Assembly (NCBI RefSeq): GCF_000397205.1
Contig: NC_021237.1
Span: 5,897,001-5,961,000, forward strand
DNA: 64,000 nt
Origin: Pseudomonas protegens CHA0
Lineage (GTDB): Bacteria > Pseudomonadota > Gammaproteobacteria > Pseudomonadales > Pseudomonadaceae
Direction: 5' to 3'
Positions 8,813-20,188 of the stretch are shown piece by piece (the first letter of the stretch is position 1; every line of letters starts with the position of its first letter). The notes under the pieces were generated by a model that saw only the letters and a list, made by a program, of their open reading frames with translations, was not told where the DNA came from and ran no database searches. Made by a program: the position numbers and the translations under genes.

Positions 8813-11636
8813 AGTGACGGACCTCGCCTGCTCCGCTGATGTTGTCTACACAACGACCGCAGATTTCCGGGTGCTCAGGGTGCACACCGACGTCTTCACG
8901 GCAGTGCCAGCAACGGGCGCACTTGGGGAAGGCCGACTTGACGACTTTGAGCTTGAGGCCCGGTACTTCGGTGGCCACGGCGTCCGCTGGTGCCTGGGCA
9001 AACGGGGCCAGGCTGGCGGTCGAGGTGATCAGCACGAAACGCAGTTCGTTGCTCAGCTTGGCCAGGTCAGCGGCCAGGCCATCCTCGGCAAACAGGGTGA
9101 CTTCGGCTTGCAGGTTGCCACCGACGGCCTTGGCCGCGCGCTGAACTTCCAGCTCCTTGTTCACCGCAACCTTGACGGCCATCACGCCTTCCCAGTACTC
9201 GCGGCCCAGTTCGAAGTCCGCGGGCAATTCGGTCAGGCCTTCGTACCAGGTGTTGAGCATCACGGATTCGTTACGCTCGCCCGGCAGGTATTCCCACAGC
9301 TCATCGGCGGTGAAGGCCAGGATCGGTGCGATCCAGCGCACCAGCGCTTCGGAGATGTGGTACAGCGCGGTCTGCGCCGAGCGGCGCGCCTTGCTGTTGG
9401 CGCCGGTGGTGTACTGGCGGTCCTTGATGATGTCGAGGTAGAAGCCGCCCAACTCCTGCACGCAGAAGTTGTGCACCTTGGAGTAGACGTTCCAGAAGCG
9501 GTATTCGCCGTAGTGCAGCTCCAGCTCGCGCTGCAGCAACAAGGTACGGTCCACGGCCCAACGGTCCAGGGCCAGCATGTCTTCGGCCGGCAGCAGGTCG
9601 GTGGCCGGGTTGAAGCCGCTCAGGTTGGAAAGCAGGAAACGCGCAGTGTTGCGGATCCGCCGGTAGGCGTCGGCGCTGCGCTGCAGGATCTGATCGGAAA
9701 CCGCCATCTCGCCGGAGTAGTCGGTGGCCGAGACCCACAGGCGCATGATGTCGGCACCCAGGGTGTCGTTGACCTTCTGTGGCGCGATCACGTTGCCCAG
9801 GGACTTGGACATCTTGCGGCCGTTCTCGTCCACGGTGAAGCCGTGGGTCAACAGTTCGCGGTACGGCGCGTGGTTGTCGATGGCGCAACCGGTGAGCAGG
9901 GACGAGTGGAACCAGCCACGGTGCTGGTCGGAGCCCTCCAGGTACAGGTCGGCCCGCGGACCGCTTTCGTGGCCCATGGGGTGCGAACCGCGCAGCACGT
10001 GCCAGTGAGTGGTCCCGGAGTCGAACCAGACGTCCAGGGTGTCGCTGATCTTGTCGTACTGGGCGGCTTCGTCGCCCAGCAGCTCAGCGGCGTCCATCTT
10101 GAACCAGGCCTCGATGCCTTCCTGCTCGACGCGCTGGGCCACTTCTTCCATCAGCTCGACAGTGCGTGGGTGCAGGTCGCCGCTTTCCTTGTTCAGGAAG
10201 AACGGGATCGGCACACCCCAGTTGCGCTGGCGGGAGATGCACCAGTCCGGGCGGTTGGCGATCATCGAGTGCAGGCGTGCCTGGCCCCAGGCCGGTACGA
10301 ACTGGGTGTCTTCGATGGCTTGCAGGGCGCGTTGGCGCAGGGTGTCGCCGGCTTCCGGCTGCTTGTCCATGCCAACGAACCACTGCGCGGTGGCGCGATA
10401 GATCAGCGGGGTCTTGTGGCGCCAGCAGTGCATGTAGCTGTGGCTGATGGTTTCGGTGTGCAGCAGCGCACCGACTTCGCTCAGCTTGTCGACAATGGCC
10501 GGGTTGGCCTTCCAGATGAACTGGCCGCCGAAGAACTCCAGCGATGTCGCGTAGACACCGTTGCTCTGCACCGGGTTGAGGATGTCGTCGTTGACCATGC
10601 CATAACGCTTGCAGGTCACGAAGTCGTCTTCACCATAGGCCGGGGCCGAGTGAACCACGCCAGTGCCGGCACCCAGCTCCACGTATTCGGCCAGATACAC
10701 CGGCGACAGACGATCGTAGAACGGATGACGGAAATTGATCAGTTCCAGGGCCGAACCTGGAGCCGTGGCAATCACCGAGCCTTCCAGGTTGTAGCGGGCC
10801 AGGCAGGATTCCACCAGCTCTTCGGCCAGCACCAGCAGGCGTTCGCCGGTGTCGACCAGGGCATAGTTGAACTCAGGGTGTACGTTCAGCGCCTGGTTGG
10901 CCGGGATGGTCCAGGGGGTGGTGGTCCAGATCACGATGGCAGCAGGCTTGGCCAGCTTGGCCAGGCCGAAGGCGCCGGCCAGCTTGGCTTCGTCGGCGAC
11001 CGGGAAGGCCACGTCGATGGTCGCGGACTTCTTGTCCTGATACTCGACTTCTGCTTCAGCCAGGGCCGAGCCGCAGTCGAAGCACCAGTTCACCGGCTTC
11101 AGGCCCTTGAACACGAAGCCGCCCTTGACCATTTCCGCCAGGGCACGGATCTCGCCGGCCTCGTTGGCGAAGTTCATGGTCTTGTAGGGATTGGCCCAGT
11201 CGCCCAGCACACCCAGGCGGATGAACTCGGCCTTCTGCCCTTCGATCTGCTCGGAAGCGTAGGCGCGGCACAGCTCGCGGGTCTGGTCCGAGGACAGGTT
11301 CTTGCCGTGGGTCACCTCGACCTTGTGCTCGATCGGCAGACCGTGGCAGTCCCAGCCAGGAACGTAAGGCGCGTCGAAACCCGCCAGGGTTTTCGAGCGG
11401 ATGATCATGTCCTTGAGAATCTTGTTGACCGCATGACCGATGTGAATCGAGCCGTTGGCATAGGGAGGACCGTCGTGCAGTACGAACTTGGGACGATCCT
11501 TGCCAATCTCGCGCAACTTTCCGTACAGGCCAATGCTGTCCCAACGCTGCAGAATCTGTGGTTCGCGCTGAGGCAGGCCGGCCTTCATTGGGAAGGCGGT
11601 GTCCGGAAGGTTTAACGTGGCTTTATAGTCGGTCAT
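8805..11636 (-). CDS. ileS: Isoleucyl-tRNA synthetase IleS
   Basis: A class I aminoacyl-tRNA synthetase of 943 aa, normal for the bacterial type. It charges tRNA-Ile with isoleucine and edits misactivated valine. The HIGH signature is [13 protein letters not shown] near residue 60, and the KMSKS signature is [10 protein letters not shown] in the second half. The C-terminal zinc-binding cysteines are in [11 protein letters not shown] and [10 protein letters not shown]. This is the non-eukaryotic (mupirocin-sensitive-type) length and layout. It starts 13 nt after ribF and overlaps lspA, so ribF-ileS-lspA-fkpB-ispH probably form one transcript. I saw no T-box leader. Confidence 0.97.
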   Translation of the reverse strand: MTDYKATLNLPDTAFPMKAGLPQREPQILQRWDSIGLYGKLREIGKDRPKFVLHDGPPYANGSIHIGHAVNKILKDMIIRSKTLAGFDAPYVPGWDCHGLPIEHKVEVTHGKNLSSDQTRELCRAYASEQIEGQKAEFIRLGVLGDWANPYKTMNFANEAGEIRALAEMVKGGFVFKGLKPVNWCFDCGSALAEAEVEYQDKKSATIDVAFPVADEAKLAGAFGLAKLAKPAAIVIWTTTPWTIPANQALNVHPEFNYALVDTGERLLVLAEELVESCLARYNLEGSVIATAPGSALELINFRHPFYDRLSPVYLAEYVELGAGTGVVHSAPAYGEDDFVTCKRYGMVNDDILNPVQSNGVYATSLEFFGGQFIWKANPAIVDKLSEVGALLHTETISHSYMHCWRHKTPLIYRATAQWFVGMDKQPEAGDTLRQRALQAIEDTQFVPAWGQARLHSMIANRPDWCISRQRNWGVPIPFFLNKESGDLHPRTVELMEEVAQRVEQEGIEAWFKMDAAELLGDEAAQYDKISDTLDVWFDSGTTHWHVLRGSHPMGHESGPRADLYLEGSDQHRGWFHSSLLTGCAIDNHAPYRELLTHGFTVDENGRKMSKSLGNVIAPQKVNDTLGADIMRLWVSATDYSGEMAVSDQILQRSADAYRRIRNTARFLLSNLSGFNPATDLLPAEDMLALDRWAVDRTLLLQRELELHYGEYRFWNVYSKVHNFCVQELGGFYLDIIKDRQYTTGANSKARRSAQTALYHISEALVRWIAPILAFTADELWEYLPGERNESVMLNTWYEGLTELPADFELGREYWEGVMAVKVAVNKELEVQRAAKAVGGNLQAEVTLFAEDGLAADLAKLSNELRFVLITSTASLAPFAQAPADAVATEVPGLKLKVVKSAFPKCARCWHCREDVGVHPEHPEICGRCVDNISGAGEVRHYA

Positions 11637-11649
11637 TTAAGGCTCTTCA

Positions 11650-12594
11650 TTAGCGATTGGCGCTATGGATACGTGCCACTTGGGCACGGGCGGCGGCAAC
11701 ATCCGCATTGATCGCCGTCTTCAACGCCTCCAGGGAGGCGAAACGCTGCTCTTCACGCAGCTTGTGGTGGAAAACCACCGTCAAACGCCGGTCATACAGA
11801 TCGCCGGCAAAATCTAAAAGATGTACTTCCAGGTGGGCCTTGCCATCACCTGCAACCGTGGGCCGCACGCCGATATTGGCGACGCCGGGCCAGGTCCTGC
11901 CATCGAGCTCGACGCTCACCAGGTACACCCCGGAAAGCGGCACGCGACGGCGCTTCAACTGCACATTGGCAGTGGGCGTACCCAACTGGCGCGCCAGTTT
12001 CTGGCCGTGCAACACCCGCCCGGCAATGCGGTACGGGCGACCCAGCAGGCGCTCGGCCAGATCGAAATCGGCGGCGGCCAGGGCATTGCGAACCTGGGTA
12101 CTACTCACCCGCAGGCCGTCGAGCTCGACGGTCTGCGCCGCCTCCACGGTAAAGCCGTGGGTGGCTCCGGCCTGCTGCAAGAAGTCAAAATCACCGACCC
12201 GGTCGCAACCGAAGCGGAAGTCATCACCCACTTCCAGGTGCTGTACACCCAGGCCATCCACCAGGATTCGCTCGACGAACTCGCTGGCGCTGAGTTTGCT
12301 CAGGCGCTGGTTGAAGGCCAGGCACAGCACCCGGTCGACACCGGCGTCAGCCAGCAACTGCAGCTTGTCCCGCAGGCGGGCCAGACGCGCCGGAGCCGTC
12401 TCGGGGGCAAAGAATTCCCGCGGCTGGGGCTCGAAAATCACCACGCAGCTGGGCACGCCCAACTCGAGCGCACGTTCGCGCAGCCGGCCCAGGATAGCCT
12501 GGTGACCACGGTGAACACCGTCAAAGTTGCCAATAGTGGCGACGCAGCCCCGATGCTGGGGGCGCAGATTGTGGAGGCCTCGAACCAGCTGCAT
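11650..12594 (-). CDS. ribF: Bifunctional riboflavin kinase/FAD synthetase RibF
   Basis: A bifunctional cytoplasmic enzyme of 314 aa that phosphorylates riboflavin to FMN and adenylates FMN to FAD. The N-terminal FAD synthetase domain has the nucleotidyltransferase motif TIGNFDGVHRGHQAI. The C-terminal riboflavin kinase domain has the GTPTANV segment. I chose ATG 12594 (MQLVRGLHNLRP), the usual Pseudomonas start; upstream in-frame starts at 12612 and 12633 lack a ribosome-binding site. It is 13 nt upstream of ileS, and murJ lies further upstream on the same strand. FAD made here serves several flavoproteins in this window, for example ThiO and Fpr. Confidence 0.96.
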   Translation of the reverse strand: MQLVRGLHNLRPQHRGCVATIGNFDGVHRGHQAILGRLRERALELGVPSCVVIFEPQPREFFAPETAPARLARLRDKLQLLADAGVDRVLCLAFNQRLSKLSASEFVERILVDGLGVQHLEVGDDFRFGCDRVGDFDFLQQAGATHGFTVEAAQTVELDGLRVSSTQVRNALAAADFDLAERLLGRPYRIAGRVLHGQKLARQLGTPTANVQLKRRRVPLSGVYLVSVELDGRTWPGVANIGVRPTVAGDGKAHLEVHLLDFAGDLYDRRLTVVFHHKLREEQRFASLEALKTAINADVAAARAQVARIHSANR

Positions 12595-12722
12595 AACGCG
12601 CTTCTTGCTCATAAAGTGGTCGATTATAACCACACCCGGCGGCCGACGACAGGCAGCACCGCACCCAATGTGGTTGATCCGACAAAACCGATGCCTGCCC
12701 TGCCCTGGCGACTAAACAGCCG

Positions 12723-14261
12723 TCAGTTCAAGGCCTTGCGATTGAAGTCGCGCAAACGGAAGCCCAGCAGCGCCAGCATGCCGAAATATGCCACCACCCC
12801 AGCCACCACCAGCACGCCCAGGCGCAGGAACCGCTGGAGCATGTGGCCTTGATCCCAGGCCGGCATGAAATGCATCAGGCCCAGCAATACCGCGGACATG
12901 ACCGCGACCGCCAACAGCAACTTCAAGGTGAACCGCCCCCACCCTGGCAGCGGCTGGAACATCTGCTGCTTGCGCAACTGGTAGAACAGCAGTCCGGCGT
13001 TGATACAGGCCCCGGCGCTGATGGCCAGGGCCAGGCCCGCGTGTTTCAGGGGGCCGATAAAGGCCAGGTTCAGCAGTTGGGTGACGATCAGCGTAAAGAT
13101 GGCGATTTTCACCGGTGTACGAATGTTCTGCTGCGCATAGAAGCCCGGCGCCAGCACCTTGATCACGATGATCCCCAGCAAACCCACGGCATAAGCCACC
13201 AGCGCACGCTGGGTCATGGACGCATCGAAGGCACTGAACTCACCGTATTGGAACAGTGACACAGTCAGCGGCTCAGCGAGGATACCCAGGGCCAGGGAGC
13301 ACGGCAGCACCAGGATGAAACACAGGCGCAGGCCCCAATCGAGAATCCGCGAATACTCGTGGCGGTCCTTGCTGGCGTAGGTCTTGGCCAGGGTCGGCAG
13401 AAGAATGGTGCCCAGCGCCACCCCCAGCACACCGGACGGCAGCTCCATCAGGCGGTCGGCGTAATACATCCACGACACCGAACCGGCTACCAGGAAAGAG
13501 GCGAAGATGGTGTTGATGATCAACGAGATCTGGCTCACCGAAACCCCGAGAATCGCCGGCAGCATCTGCTTCATCACCCGCCAGACCCCGGTATCCCGCA
13601 GGTTCAGGCGTGGCAGCACCAGCATGCCGATCTTCTTCAGGTGCGGCAGCTGATACAGCAACTGCGCCAGGCCACCAGCCAGCACCGCCCAGCCCAGAGC
13701 CATCACTGGCGGATCGAAGTACGGCGTGAGAAACACCGCAAAAATGATCATGCTGACGTTGAGCAGGGTCGGCACGAAGGCCGGCACCGAGAAACGATTC
13801 CAGGTATTGAGGATTGCCCCGGCCAGAGACGACAGCGAGATCAGCAATATATAAGGAAAGGTCACCCGCAACAGGTCAGAGGTCAGGGCGAACTTTTCCG
13901 GAGAGTCGACGAACCCCGGTGCCGTGGCCCAGATCACCCAGGGCGCGGCGATGATGCCCAAAGCCGTCACCAGCGCCAGGACCAGGGTCAGCAGACCCGA
14001 GACATAGGCAATGAAGGTACGGGTCGCCTCTTCCCCCTGCTGGCTCTTGTATTCCGCCAGGATCGGCACGAACGCCTGGGAGAACGCTCCTTCGGCAAAG
14101 ATGCGCCGCAGCAGGTTGGGCAGCTTGAAGGCAATGAAGAAGGCATCGGTGGCCATCCCGGCACCGAAAGTGCGCGCGATGATGGTGTCACGCACAAACC
14201 CCAGTATCCGGGAAAGCATCGTGATAGAGCTGACGGCGGCCAACGACTTGAGCAGGTTCAT
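12723..14261 (-). CDS. murJ: Lipid II flippase MurJ (MviN)
   Basis: An inner-membrane lipid II flippase of the MOP exporter superfamily, needed for peptidoglycan synthesis. It has 512 aa with about 14 hydrophobic helices. The N-terminus [20 protein letters not shown], followed by [15 protein letters not shown] and [17 protein letters not shown], is diagnostic, including the arginines that line the substrate cavity. I chose ATG 14261; an in-frame start at 14408 would add 49 polar residues of no known family and run into the divergent rpsT promoter region. It sits between ribF and the divergent rpsT, as in P. aeruginosa. Confidence 0.96.
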   Translation of the reverse strand: MNLLKSLAAVSSITMLSRILGFVRDTIIARTFGAGMATDAFFIAFKLPNLLRRIFAEGAFSQAFVPILAEYKSQQGEEATRTFIAYVSGLLTLVLALVTALGIIAAPWVIWATAPGFVDSPEKFALTSDLLRVTFPYILLISLSSLAGAILNTWNRFSVPAFVPTLLNVSMIIFAVFLTPYFDPPVMALGWAVLAGGLAQLLYQLPHLKKIGMLVLPRLNLRDTGVWRVMKQMLPAILGVSVSQISLIINTIFASFLVAGSVSWMYYADRLMELPSGVLGVALGTILLPTLAKTYASKDRHEYSRILDWGLRLCFILVLPCSLALGILAEPLTVSLFQYGEFSAFDASMTQRALVAYAVGLLGIIVIKVLAPGFYAQQNIRTPVKIAIFTLIVTQLLNLAFIGPLKHAGLALAISAGACINAGLLFYQLRKQQMFQPLPGWGRFTLKLLLAVAVMSAVLLGLMHFMPAWDQGHMLQRFLRLGVLVVAGVVAYFGMLALLGFRLRDFNRKALN

Positions 14262-14431
14262 GAAAAGGTTTTGCGCCTTGTAGATAAACAGCAGGCGAAA
14301 AGACACCCACTTATGCGATACTCCGCGCCGCAACAGCACAGAGCCAAAGCTCGCGAGTTTACAGGTCAAGCGCCGGAAATAAATATCCCGCCTCTTCAGA
14401 TCGACCACTCAGCGGAACGCATCACCCGCCC

Positions 14432-14460
14432 TTGACAAGACTTCAACTCATCGGCATGAT
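14432..14460 (+). promoter_or_regulatory. Sigma-70 type promoter of rpsT
   Basis: A perfect -35 TTGACA (14432-14437) is separated by 17 bp from CATGAT (14455-14460). Transcription would begin around 14467, leaving a leader of about 45 nt before the GTG start of rpsT. Such a strong promoter is expected for a ribosomal protein gene. Confidence 0.7.
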
Positions 14461-14513
14461 TCGCGGCCTATTTTGTTTGCTATTTCCCAAAAAGTCTTTC
14501 GAGGAGCTCGACG

Positions 14514-14792
14514 GTGGCCAACTCACCTTCCGCCAAAAAACGTGCAAAACAGGCTGAGAAGCGTCGCAGCCACAACGCCAGCCTGCGTTCCATGGTTCGT
14601 ACCTACATCAAGAATGTAGTTAAAGCCATCGACGCAAAAGACGCTGAAAAAGCGCAAGCTGCTTATGTTCTGGCTGTGCCAGTTATCGACCGCATGGCCG
14701 ATAAAGGCATCATCCACAAGAACAAGGCTGCTCGCCATAAAGGTCGTCTGAATGGCCACATCAAGGCTCTGAACCTTGCTGCTGCAGCCTAA
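14514..14792 (+). CDS. rpsT: 30S ribosomal protein S20
   Basis: A small, very basic ribosomal protein of 92 aa that binds 16S rRNA early in 30S assembly. The N-terminus [20 protein letters not shown] and the later segment [20 protein letters not shown] are characteristic. It starts with GTG at 14514, preceded by a strong GAGGAG ribosome-binding site at 14501-14506. A weak start codon is usual for rpsT, where S20 represses its own translation. The gene is monocistronic: it has its own promoter and a terminator directly after it. Confidence 0.98.
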   Translation: MANSPSAKKRAKQAEKRRSHNASLRSMVRTYIKNVVKAIDAKDAEKAQAAYVLAVPVIDRMADKGIIHKNKAARHKGRLNGHIKALNLAAAA

Positions 14793-14806
14793 GCGACACG
14801 CTTGTT

Positions 14807-14834
14807 AAAAAACCGACCCAAGGGTCGGTTTTTT
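14807..14834 (+). terminator. Rho-independent terminator of rpsT
   Basis: A perfect inverted repeat has arms AAAAAACCGACCC (14807-14819) and GGGTCGGTTTTTT (14822-14834) with a 2-nt centre. The A/T arms would make it work in both directions, so it may also stop transcripts of creA from the opposite strand. Confidence 0.9.
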
Positions 14835-14908
14835 ATTGCCCGCGATTTACCCACCCGGCAAACCAGCCCCGCCTTCAACAGAGGGCCAGCATGCCAGGAG
14901 AAACTCCG

Positions 14909-15370
14909 TTACGGGTGCGGCCAGGGCAGGATCGGGATAGCCGTCACCGCATTCTGCGGACTGCCCTCGATCAGGCGATCGCTGTAGACCAGGTACACCA
15001 GGGTATTGCGCTTCTTATCCAGGAAACGCACCACCTGCATGGTCTTGAATACCAGCGAGGTGCGCTCCTTGAATACCTCGTCGCCATCCTTGAGCTCACC
15101 CTTGAACGCAATAGGCCCCACCTGACGACAGGCAATGGAGGCTTCCGCACGATCTTCCGCCAGGCCCAGGCCACCCTTGAGCCCACCCGTCTTGGCTCGC
15201 GACAGATAGCACGTCACCCCATCGACCTTGGGATCATCGAACGCCTCGACCACGATCCGGTCATTCGGCCCGACAAACTTGAACACCGTGGACACCTGGC
15301 CAATCTCCTCGGCCGAAGCCATGAACGGCATCGCCAAGAGCAAGCCCAACAATCCTTTTGCTACGCGCAT
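14909..15370 (-). CDS. creA: CreA family protein (periplasmic, unknown function)
   Basis: A conserved protein of 153 aa with an N-terminal signal peptide ([20 protein letters not shown]), so the mature part should be periplasmic. The core matches Cre[42 protein letters not shown] and [23 protein letters not shown]. The two cysteines of the mature part probably form a disulfide. Its biochemical role is not known. It lies 19 nt downstream of proB on the same strand and is probably co-transcribed with it. Confidence 0.9.
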   Translation of the reverse strand: MRVAKGLLGLLLAMPFMASAEEIGQVSTVFKFVGPNDRIVVEAFDDPKVDGVTCYLSRAKTGGLKGGLGLAEDRAEASIACRQVGPIAFKGELKDGDEVFKERTSLVFKTMQVVRFLDKKRNTLVYLVYSDRLIEGSPQNAVTAIPILPWPHP

Positions 15371-15389
15371 ACGCTTTTCCTTACGCCAC

Positions 15390-16508
15390 TTACACCAGAA
15401 TCAGGTTATCGCGGTGTACCAGTTCAGGCTCCGCCATATACCCCAGGACACCGACAATAGCGTCGGACGGCTGACCAATGATCTTCTGCGCCTCAAGCGC
15501 ACTGTAGTTGGCCAGGCCACGAGCAATTTCACGACCATCCGGCGCTACGCACACCACCATCTCACCACGCCGGAAACCACCCTGGACCTGCTTGACCCCC
15601 ACCGGCAACAGGCTCTTGTTACCCTGGGACAGAGCCGACACCGCCCCCTCATCCAGCACCAGGGTGCCGCGGGTCTGCAGATGCCCGGCCAGCCACTGCT
15701 TGCGCGCCGCCAGCATGCCGCGCTCCGGCGACAGCAAGGTGCCGATGCGCTCGCCAGCCTTGAGGCGGTCCAGCACGCGATCCAGACGCCCACCAACGAT
15801 GATTGTATGCGCCCCGGAACGCGCAGCCAGCCGCGCCGCACGCAACTTGGTCTGCATGCCGCCACGCCCCAGCGCACCGCCCGTACCACCGGCCACCGCA
15901 TCCAGCGCCGGGTCGTCGGCCCGCGCCTCATAGATCAGCTGGGCATCAGGATTGTTACGCGGGTCGGCATCGAACATGCCGTCACGGTCGGTAAGAATCA
16001 CCAGCAGATCAGCCTCAACCAGGTTGGCCACCAGCGCCGCCAGAGTATCGTTGTCGCCAAAGCGGATCTCGTCGGTCACCACGGTGTCGTTCTCGTTGAT
16101 CACCGGGATCACCTTGAGCTCCACCAGGGCACGCAAGGTACTGCGAGCATTGAGGTAGCGCTTGCGATCGGAGAGGTCGTCATGGGTCAGGAGAATCTGT
16201 GCAGTATGCCGGCCATGCTCGGCAAAGCTCGACTCCCAGGCCTGCACCAGCCCCATCTGGCCGATGGCCGCAGCGGCCTGCAACTCATGCATCGCACTCG
16301 GTCGTGCGGTCCAGCCCAGGCGGCTCATGCCGGCCGCTACAGCACCGGAGGAAACCAGTACCAGCTCGACGCCGGCCTCATGCAAGGCCACCATCTGCTC
16401 CACCCACACACCCATTGCCGTGCGATCCAGCCCCTTGCCGTCCGCCGTCAGCAGCGCACTGCCGATCTTAACGACCCAGCGCTGCGCACCTGTCACCTTG
16501 CTCCGCAT
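15390..16508 (-). CDS. proB: Glutamate 5-kinase ProB
   Basis: The first enzyme of proline synthesis, phosphorylating glutamate in the cytoplasm. The 372 aa comprise an N-terminal amino-acid kinase domain ([10 protein letters not shown] near the start, then [19 protein letters not shown] and [12 protein letters not shown]) and a C-terminal PUA domain of about 90 residues. I chose ATG 16508 with an AAGG ribosome-binding site; an upstream start at 16550 adds 14 residues without support. It follows obgE on the same strand, as in many gammaproteobacteria, but a terminator-like hairpin and a REP sequence lie between them. Confidence 0.96.
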   Translation of the reverse strand: MRSKVTGAQRWVVKIGSALLTADGKGLDRTAMGVWVEQMVALHEAGVELVLVSSGAVAAGMSRLGWTARPSAMHELQAAAAIGQMGLVQAWESSFAEHGRHTAQILLTHDDLSDRKRYLNARSTLRALVELKVIPVINENDTVVTDEIRFGDNDTLAALVANLVEADLLVILTDRDGMFDADPRNNPDAQLIYEARADDPALDAVAGGTGGALGRGGMQTKLRAARLAARSGAHTIIVGGRLDRVLDRLKAGERIGTLLSPERGMLAARKQWLAGHLQTRGTLVLDEGAVSALSQGNKSLLPVGVKQVQGGFRRGEMVVCVAPDGREIARGLANYSALEAQKIIGQPSDAIVGVLGYMAEPELVHRDNLILV

Positions 16509-16590
16509 CTTATTCAACCTTTGCCAGCGAGCGACGCGACCGAGCGCCACTCATGGGGTTATTCGTATTTGTATCCTGCAGACACCAAAA

Positions 16591-16610
16591 CGCCGCTCAA
16601 ATGAGCGGCG
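16591..16610 (-). terminator. Hairpin between obgE and proB, possible terminator of obgE
   Basis: A perfect 9-bp stem (CGCCGCTCA and TGAGCGGCG, 2-nt centre) is followed on the minus strand by TTTTGG. The short T-run suggests a weak or leaky terminator, so proB may be transcribed partly from obgE and partly from its own promoter. Confidence 0.5.
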
Positions 16611-16663
16611 CCTTGGAAGCTGGCTTGGCAGCGATGATAACACCGCACCCTGCCAGATAAACC

Positions 16664-16690
16664 GTCTTCGCGGGGCAAGCCCGCTCCTGC
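16664..16690. repeat. Solitary REP-like sequence after obgE
   Basis: The segment containing TCTTCGCGGGGCAAGCCCGC and then TCCTGCC resembles one arm of the REP sequences of fluorescent pseudomonads. It sits just after the obgE stop, and no inverted partner was seen nearby. Confidence 0.5.
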
Positions 16691-16694
16691 CGAA

Positions 16695-17957
<1,263 letters not shown>

Positions 17958-17970
17958 CTAAGACATAAGA

Positions 17971-18053
17971 CTCTTGCAAAAATGAGCGCAGCGACCTCAA
18001 TCAACGACCGAAACATCCAACGCTGGCAGCTCGTACAAACAGTTTTGCAAGAG
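17971..18053. repeat. Long-range 11-bp perfect inverted repeat upstream of obgE
   Basis: CTCTTGCAAAA at 17971-17981 is exactly complementary to TTTTGCAAGAG at 18043-18053, 61 nt apart. It lies in the obgE leader region, upstream of its start and just beyond the rpmA terminator. It might form a stem in the obgE transcript or mark a small degenerate element. The function is unknown. Confidence 0.5.
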
Positions 18054-18069
18054 ACTCATCCCACAAACG

Positions 18070-18098
18070 AAAAAGCCCCGTCGCGAGACAGGGCTTTT
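18070..18098 (-). terminator. Rho-independent terminator after rpmA
   Basis: On the minus strand the arms AAAAGCCC and GGGCTTTTTC enclose an inner GTC/GAC stem and a TCGC loop. It lies 16 nt past the rpmA stop and should end the rplU-rpmA transcript. Confidence 0.85.
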
Positions 18099-18113
18099 CC
18101 AGCGATCGCGCAA

Positions 18114-18371
18114 TTAAGCTGCGACGACGCTCACGTAACGACGACCGAAGGCGCCTTTTACTTCAAACTTGATCACGCCTTCGATTTTCGCGAACAGGGT
18201 GTGATCTTTACCCATGCCAACGCCGTAGCCAGCGTGGAATTGGGTGCCGCGCTGACGCACGATGATGTTGCCGGCCTTGATGACCTGGCCGCCATACATC
18301 TTCACGCCAAGGCGTTTGGCTTCTGAGTCGCGACCGTTACGGGTACTACCACCAGCTTTTTTGTGTGCCAT
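18114..18371 (-). CDS. rpmA: 50S ribosomal protein L27
   Basis: A ribosomal protein of 85 aa with the typical start [21 protein letters not shown] and the core [17 protein letters not shown] and [12 protein letters not shown]. Its N-terminal tail reaches the peptidyl transferase centre. The N-terminus is the short gammaproteobacterial form that begins directly with AHKK, not the Firmicutes form that needs proteolytic cleavage. It is 35 nt downstream of rplU with a shared promoter, and a terminator follows. Confidence 0.98.
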
Positions 18372-18406
18372 GAGTTCAATTCTCCTAGTGAGGAATTAGG
18401 CTGAAA

Positions 18407-18718
18407 TTAAGCCTGAATACCGGTGATTTTGATCTCGGTGAACCACTGGCGGTGGCCCATACGCTTCATGTGGTGCTTACGGCGACGGAACTTGATGATG
18501 CGGACTTTATCGTGACGACCTTGGGAGATCACTTCAGCCTTGACGGTTGCGCCAGCAACAACAGGTGCGCCGATGTTCACGTCGTCGCCGTTGGCGACCA
18601 ACAGAACGCGGTCAAAAGTCACGGATTCGCCAGTAGCGACTTCCAGTTTTTCGATCTTCAGGTATTCACCTTCAGCGACCTTGTATTGCTTACCGCCGGT
18701 AACGATTACTGCGTACAT
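18407..18718 (-). CDS. rplU: 50S ribosomal protein L21
   Basis: A ribosomal protein of 103 aa, binding 23S rRNA. The sequence [20 protein letters not shown] and the C-terminal [19 protein letters not shown] are diagnostic. I chose ATG 18718 with a nearby GGAG (TCGGAGAAATACC before the ATG); a longer reading frame from 18862 is open but does not resemble L21. Two promoter-like sequences lie upstream on the same strand. It forms the usual rplU-rpmA pair. Confidence 0.98.
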   Translation of the reverse strand: MYAVIVTGGKQYKVAEGEYLKIEKLEVATGESVTFDRVLLVANGDDVNIGAPVVAGATVKAEVISQGRHDKVRIIKFRRRKHHMKRMGHRQWFTEIKITGIQA

Positions 18719-18851
18719 GGTATTTCTCCGATAATCCTGCTCACCCAGCTCTTTATAAGAAGAGGTATTGGCTGGCATGGCTGCATGGGGCTGGAACGGC
18801 CCAAGTGCAATTGCGTAAGGCAGGTGCTGCCCAGGAAGTTCAGGGTGCGCG

Positions 18852-18880
18852 ATTGTACGCAAGGCTCAATGGCCTTGCAA
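18852..18880 (-). promoter_or_regulatory. Proximal rplU promoter
   Basis: Reading the minus strand, TTGCAA (18880-18875) is followed after 17 bp by TACAAT (18857-18852). Transcription from here would give a leader of about 127 nt before rplU. Confidence 0.65.
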
Positions 18881-18967
18881 GTGCCGTTCAGGCCACGCCG
18901 GACAACGCTGCCAGCCCTGGCGCCGGGGACCTAACCCCCTGAAACCTGGGTTTAATGGCAGCACGCG

Positions 18968-18995
18968 ACTATACCCCAGTGTTTTACCCTGACAA
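18968..18995 (-). promoter_or_regulatory. Distal rplU promoter
   Basis: Reading the minus strand, TTGTCA (18995-18990) is followed after 16 bp by TATAGT (18973-18968). It would give a leader of about 240 nt before rplU. Tandem promoters are common at ribosomal protein genes. Confidence 0.55.
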
Positions 18996-19096
18996 ATTAC
19001 AGCCCGTCGGGGCTTTAGCCTTGCGGGACCGCGCCTTGACACCCGCGGACGTGGGTCCTAGCATGCCGCGCAACCCTTCTGGAGCACCTGTCGCTG

Positions 19097-20065
19097 ATGC
19101 AACCCCAAGCTTTCTACCGCGCGGTGGCGGACGATTTTAGCGCCGTCGACGGCATCATCAAGAAACAGCTGACCTCCCGAGTTCCGCTGGTTTCCAAAAT
19201 CGGCGATTACATCACCTCGGCCGGAGGCAAGCGCCTGCGTCCTTTATTGGTGCTGCTGTGCGGCAAGGCCCTGGGCCGCGAAGGCGACGACCTGCGCCTG
19301 CTGGCCGCCACCATCGAATTCCTGCACACCGCCACTCTGCTGCATGACGACGTGGTCGACATGTCCGGCATGCGCCGTGGCCGCTCAACCGCCAACGCCA
19401 TGTGGGGCAACGCTCCCAGCGTACTGGTGGGCGACTTCCTGTACTCGCGCTCGTTCGAAATGATGGTCGAGCTCGGCTCGATGCCGGTCATGCGCATCCT
19501 GTCCCAGGCCACCCGGATCATCGCTGAAGGCGAAGTCCTGCAGCTCTCCAAGGTGCGTGACGCCAGCACCACCGAAGAAACCTACATGGAAGTCATCCGC
19601 GGCAAGACCGCGATGCTCTTCGAAGCCTCGACCCACAGCGCCGCCGCACTGGCCGGCGCCACCGAGGAACAGGCCGAAGCCCTGCGCACCTTTGGCGACC
19701 ATCTGGGCGTGGCCTTCCAACTGGTGGACGACCTGCTGGACTACCGCGGCGATGCCGAGACCCTGGGCAAGAACGTCGGTGACGATCTGGCAGAAGGCAA
19801 GCCGACGCTGCCGCTGATCTACACCATGCGCGAAGGCACACCGGAGCAGGCAGCCCTGGTTCGCCAGGCGATCCAGAAAGGCGGCATCGAAGATCTGGAA
19901 AGCATCCGTGCCGCCGTCGAGGCCTCGGGTTCCCTGGACTACACCGCACAACTGGCCCGCGATTACGTCGCGCGCGCCATCACTTGCCTGGAAGCCCTGC
20001 CACCGAGCGAGTACCGCGATGCCCTGGTGGAACTGAGCGAATTCGCCGTCGCCCGCACCCACTAA
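19097..20065 (+). CDS. ispB: Polyprenyl (octaprenyl/nonaprenyl) diphosphate synthase IspB
   Basis: A long-chain trans-prenyltransferase of 322 aa. It adds IPP units to farnesyl diphosphate to make the ubiquinone side chain. The first Asp-rich motif is LLHDDVVDMSGMRRG and the second is LVDDLLDYRGD; the lysine-rich segment GGKRLRPLLVLL is also present. The chain length (C40 or C45) cannot be read from the motif alone; Pseudomonas makes ubiquinone-9. It is divergent from rplU-rpmA, as in most gammaproteobacteria. The substrate comes from the pathway that ends with IspH, encoded at 6805. Confidence 0.95.
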   Translation: MQPQAFYRAVADDFSAVDGIIKKQLTSRVPLVSKIGDYITSAGGKRLRPLLVLLCGKALGREGDDLRLLAATIEFLHTATLLHDDVVDMSGMRRGRSTANAMWGNAPSVLVGDFLYSRSFEMMVELGSMPVMRILSQATRIIAEGEVLQLSKVRDASTTEETYMEVIRGKTAMLFEASTHSAAALAGATEEQAEALRTFGDHLGVAFQLVDDLLDYRGDAETLGKNVGDDLAEGKPTLPLIYTMREGTPEQAALVRQAIQKGGIEDLESIRAAVEASGSLDYTAQLARDYVARAITCLEALPPSEYRDALVELSEFAVARTH

Positions 20066-20188
20066 ACAGCCCGGCTCCTGCTCATCACAGGAGCCGGCTC
20101 GTTGCTCTGCCCCCCCCTTCATCCCCTCTCGCCCACAAAACCCTATACAATGTGCGCTTTTTAGCCATCCTGACTTTGAGGAGCTTAA

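Larger units (their letters stand above)
18719..19096. other. Intergenic region between rplU and ispB (divergent promoters)
   Basis: This 378-bp stretch has no convincing gene. It holds two promoter-like sequences for rplU on the minus strand and a poor candidate for ispB on the plus strand (TTGACA at about 19036 followed by CCTAGCAT). The rest is GC-rich with short inverted repeats. Nothing else was recognised. Confidence 0.6.

Noticed and set aside
8703..11615. Open frame of 970 codons opposite ileS
   Set aside because: IleS is beyond doubt, with HIGH, KMSKS and zinc motifs. The antisense frame stays open only because GC-rich third positions rarely make stops.
11637..11649. T-box or other riboswitch before ileS
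   Set aside because: Only 13 nt separate ribF and ileS. There is no room for a leader RNA.
12442..12722. FMN riboswitch for ribF
   Set aside because: No AGGGY-type conserved blocks were found around the ribF start; ribF lies directly after murJ in the same direction.
18407..18862. N-terminally extended form of L21 (151 residues)
   Set aside because: The extra 48 residues do not occur in L21, and they would span the promoter-proximal leader. The ATG at 18718 has a ribosome-binding site and the right length.
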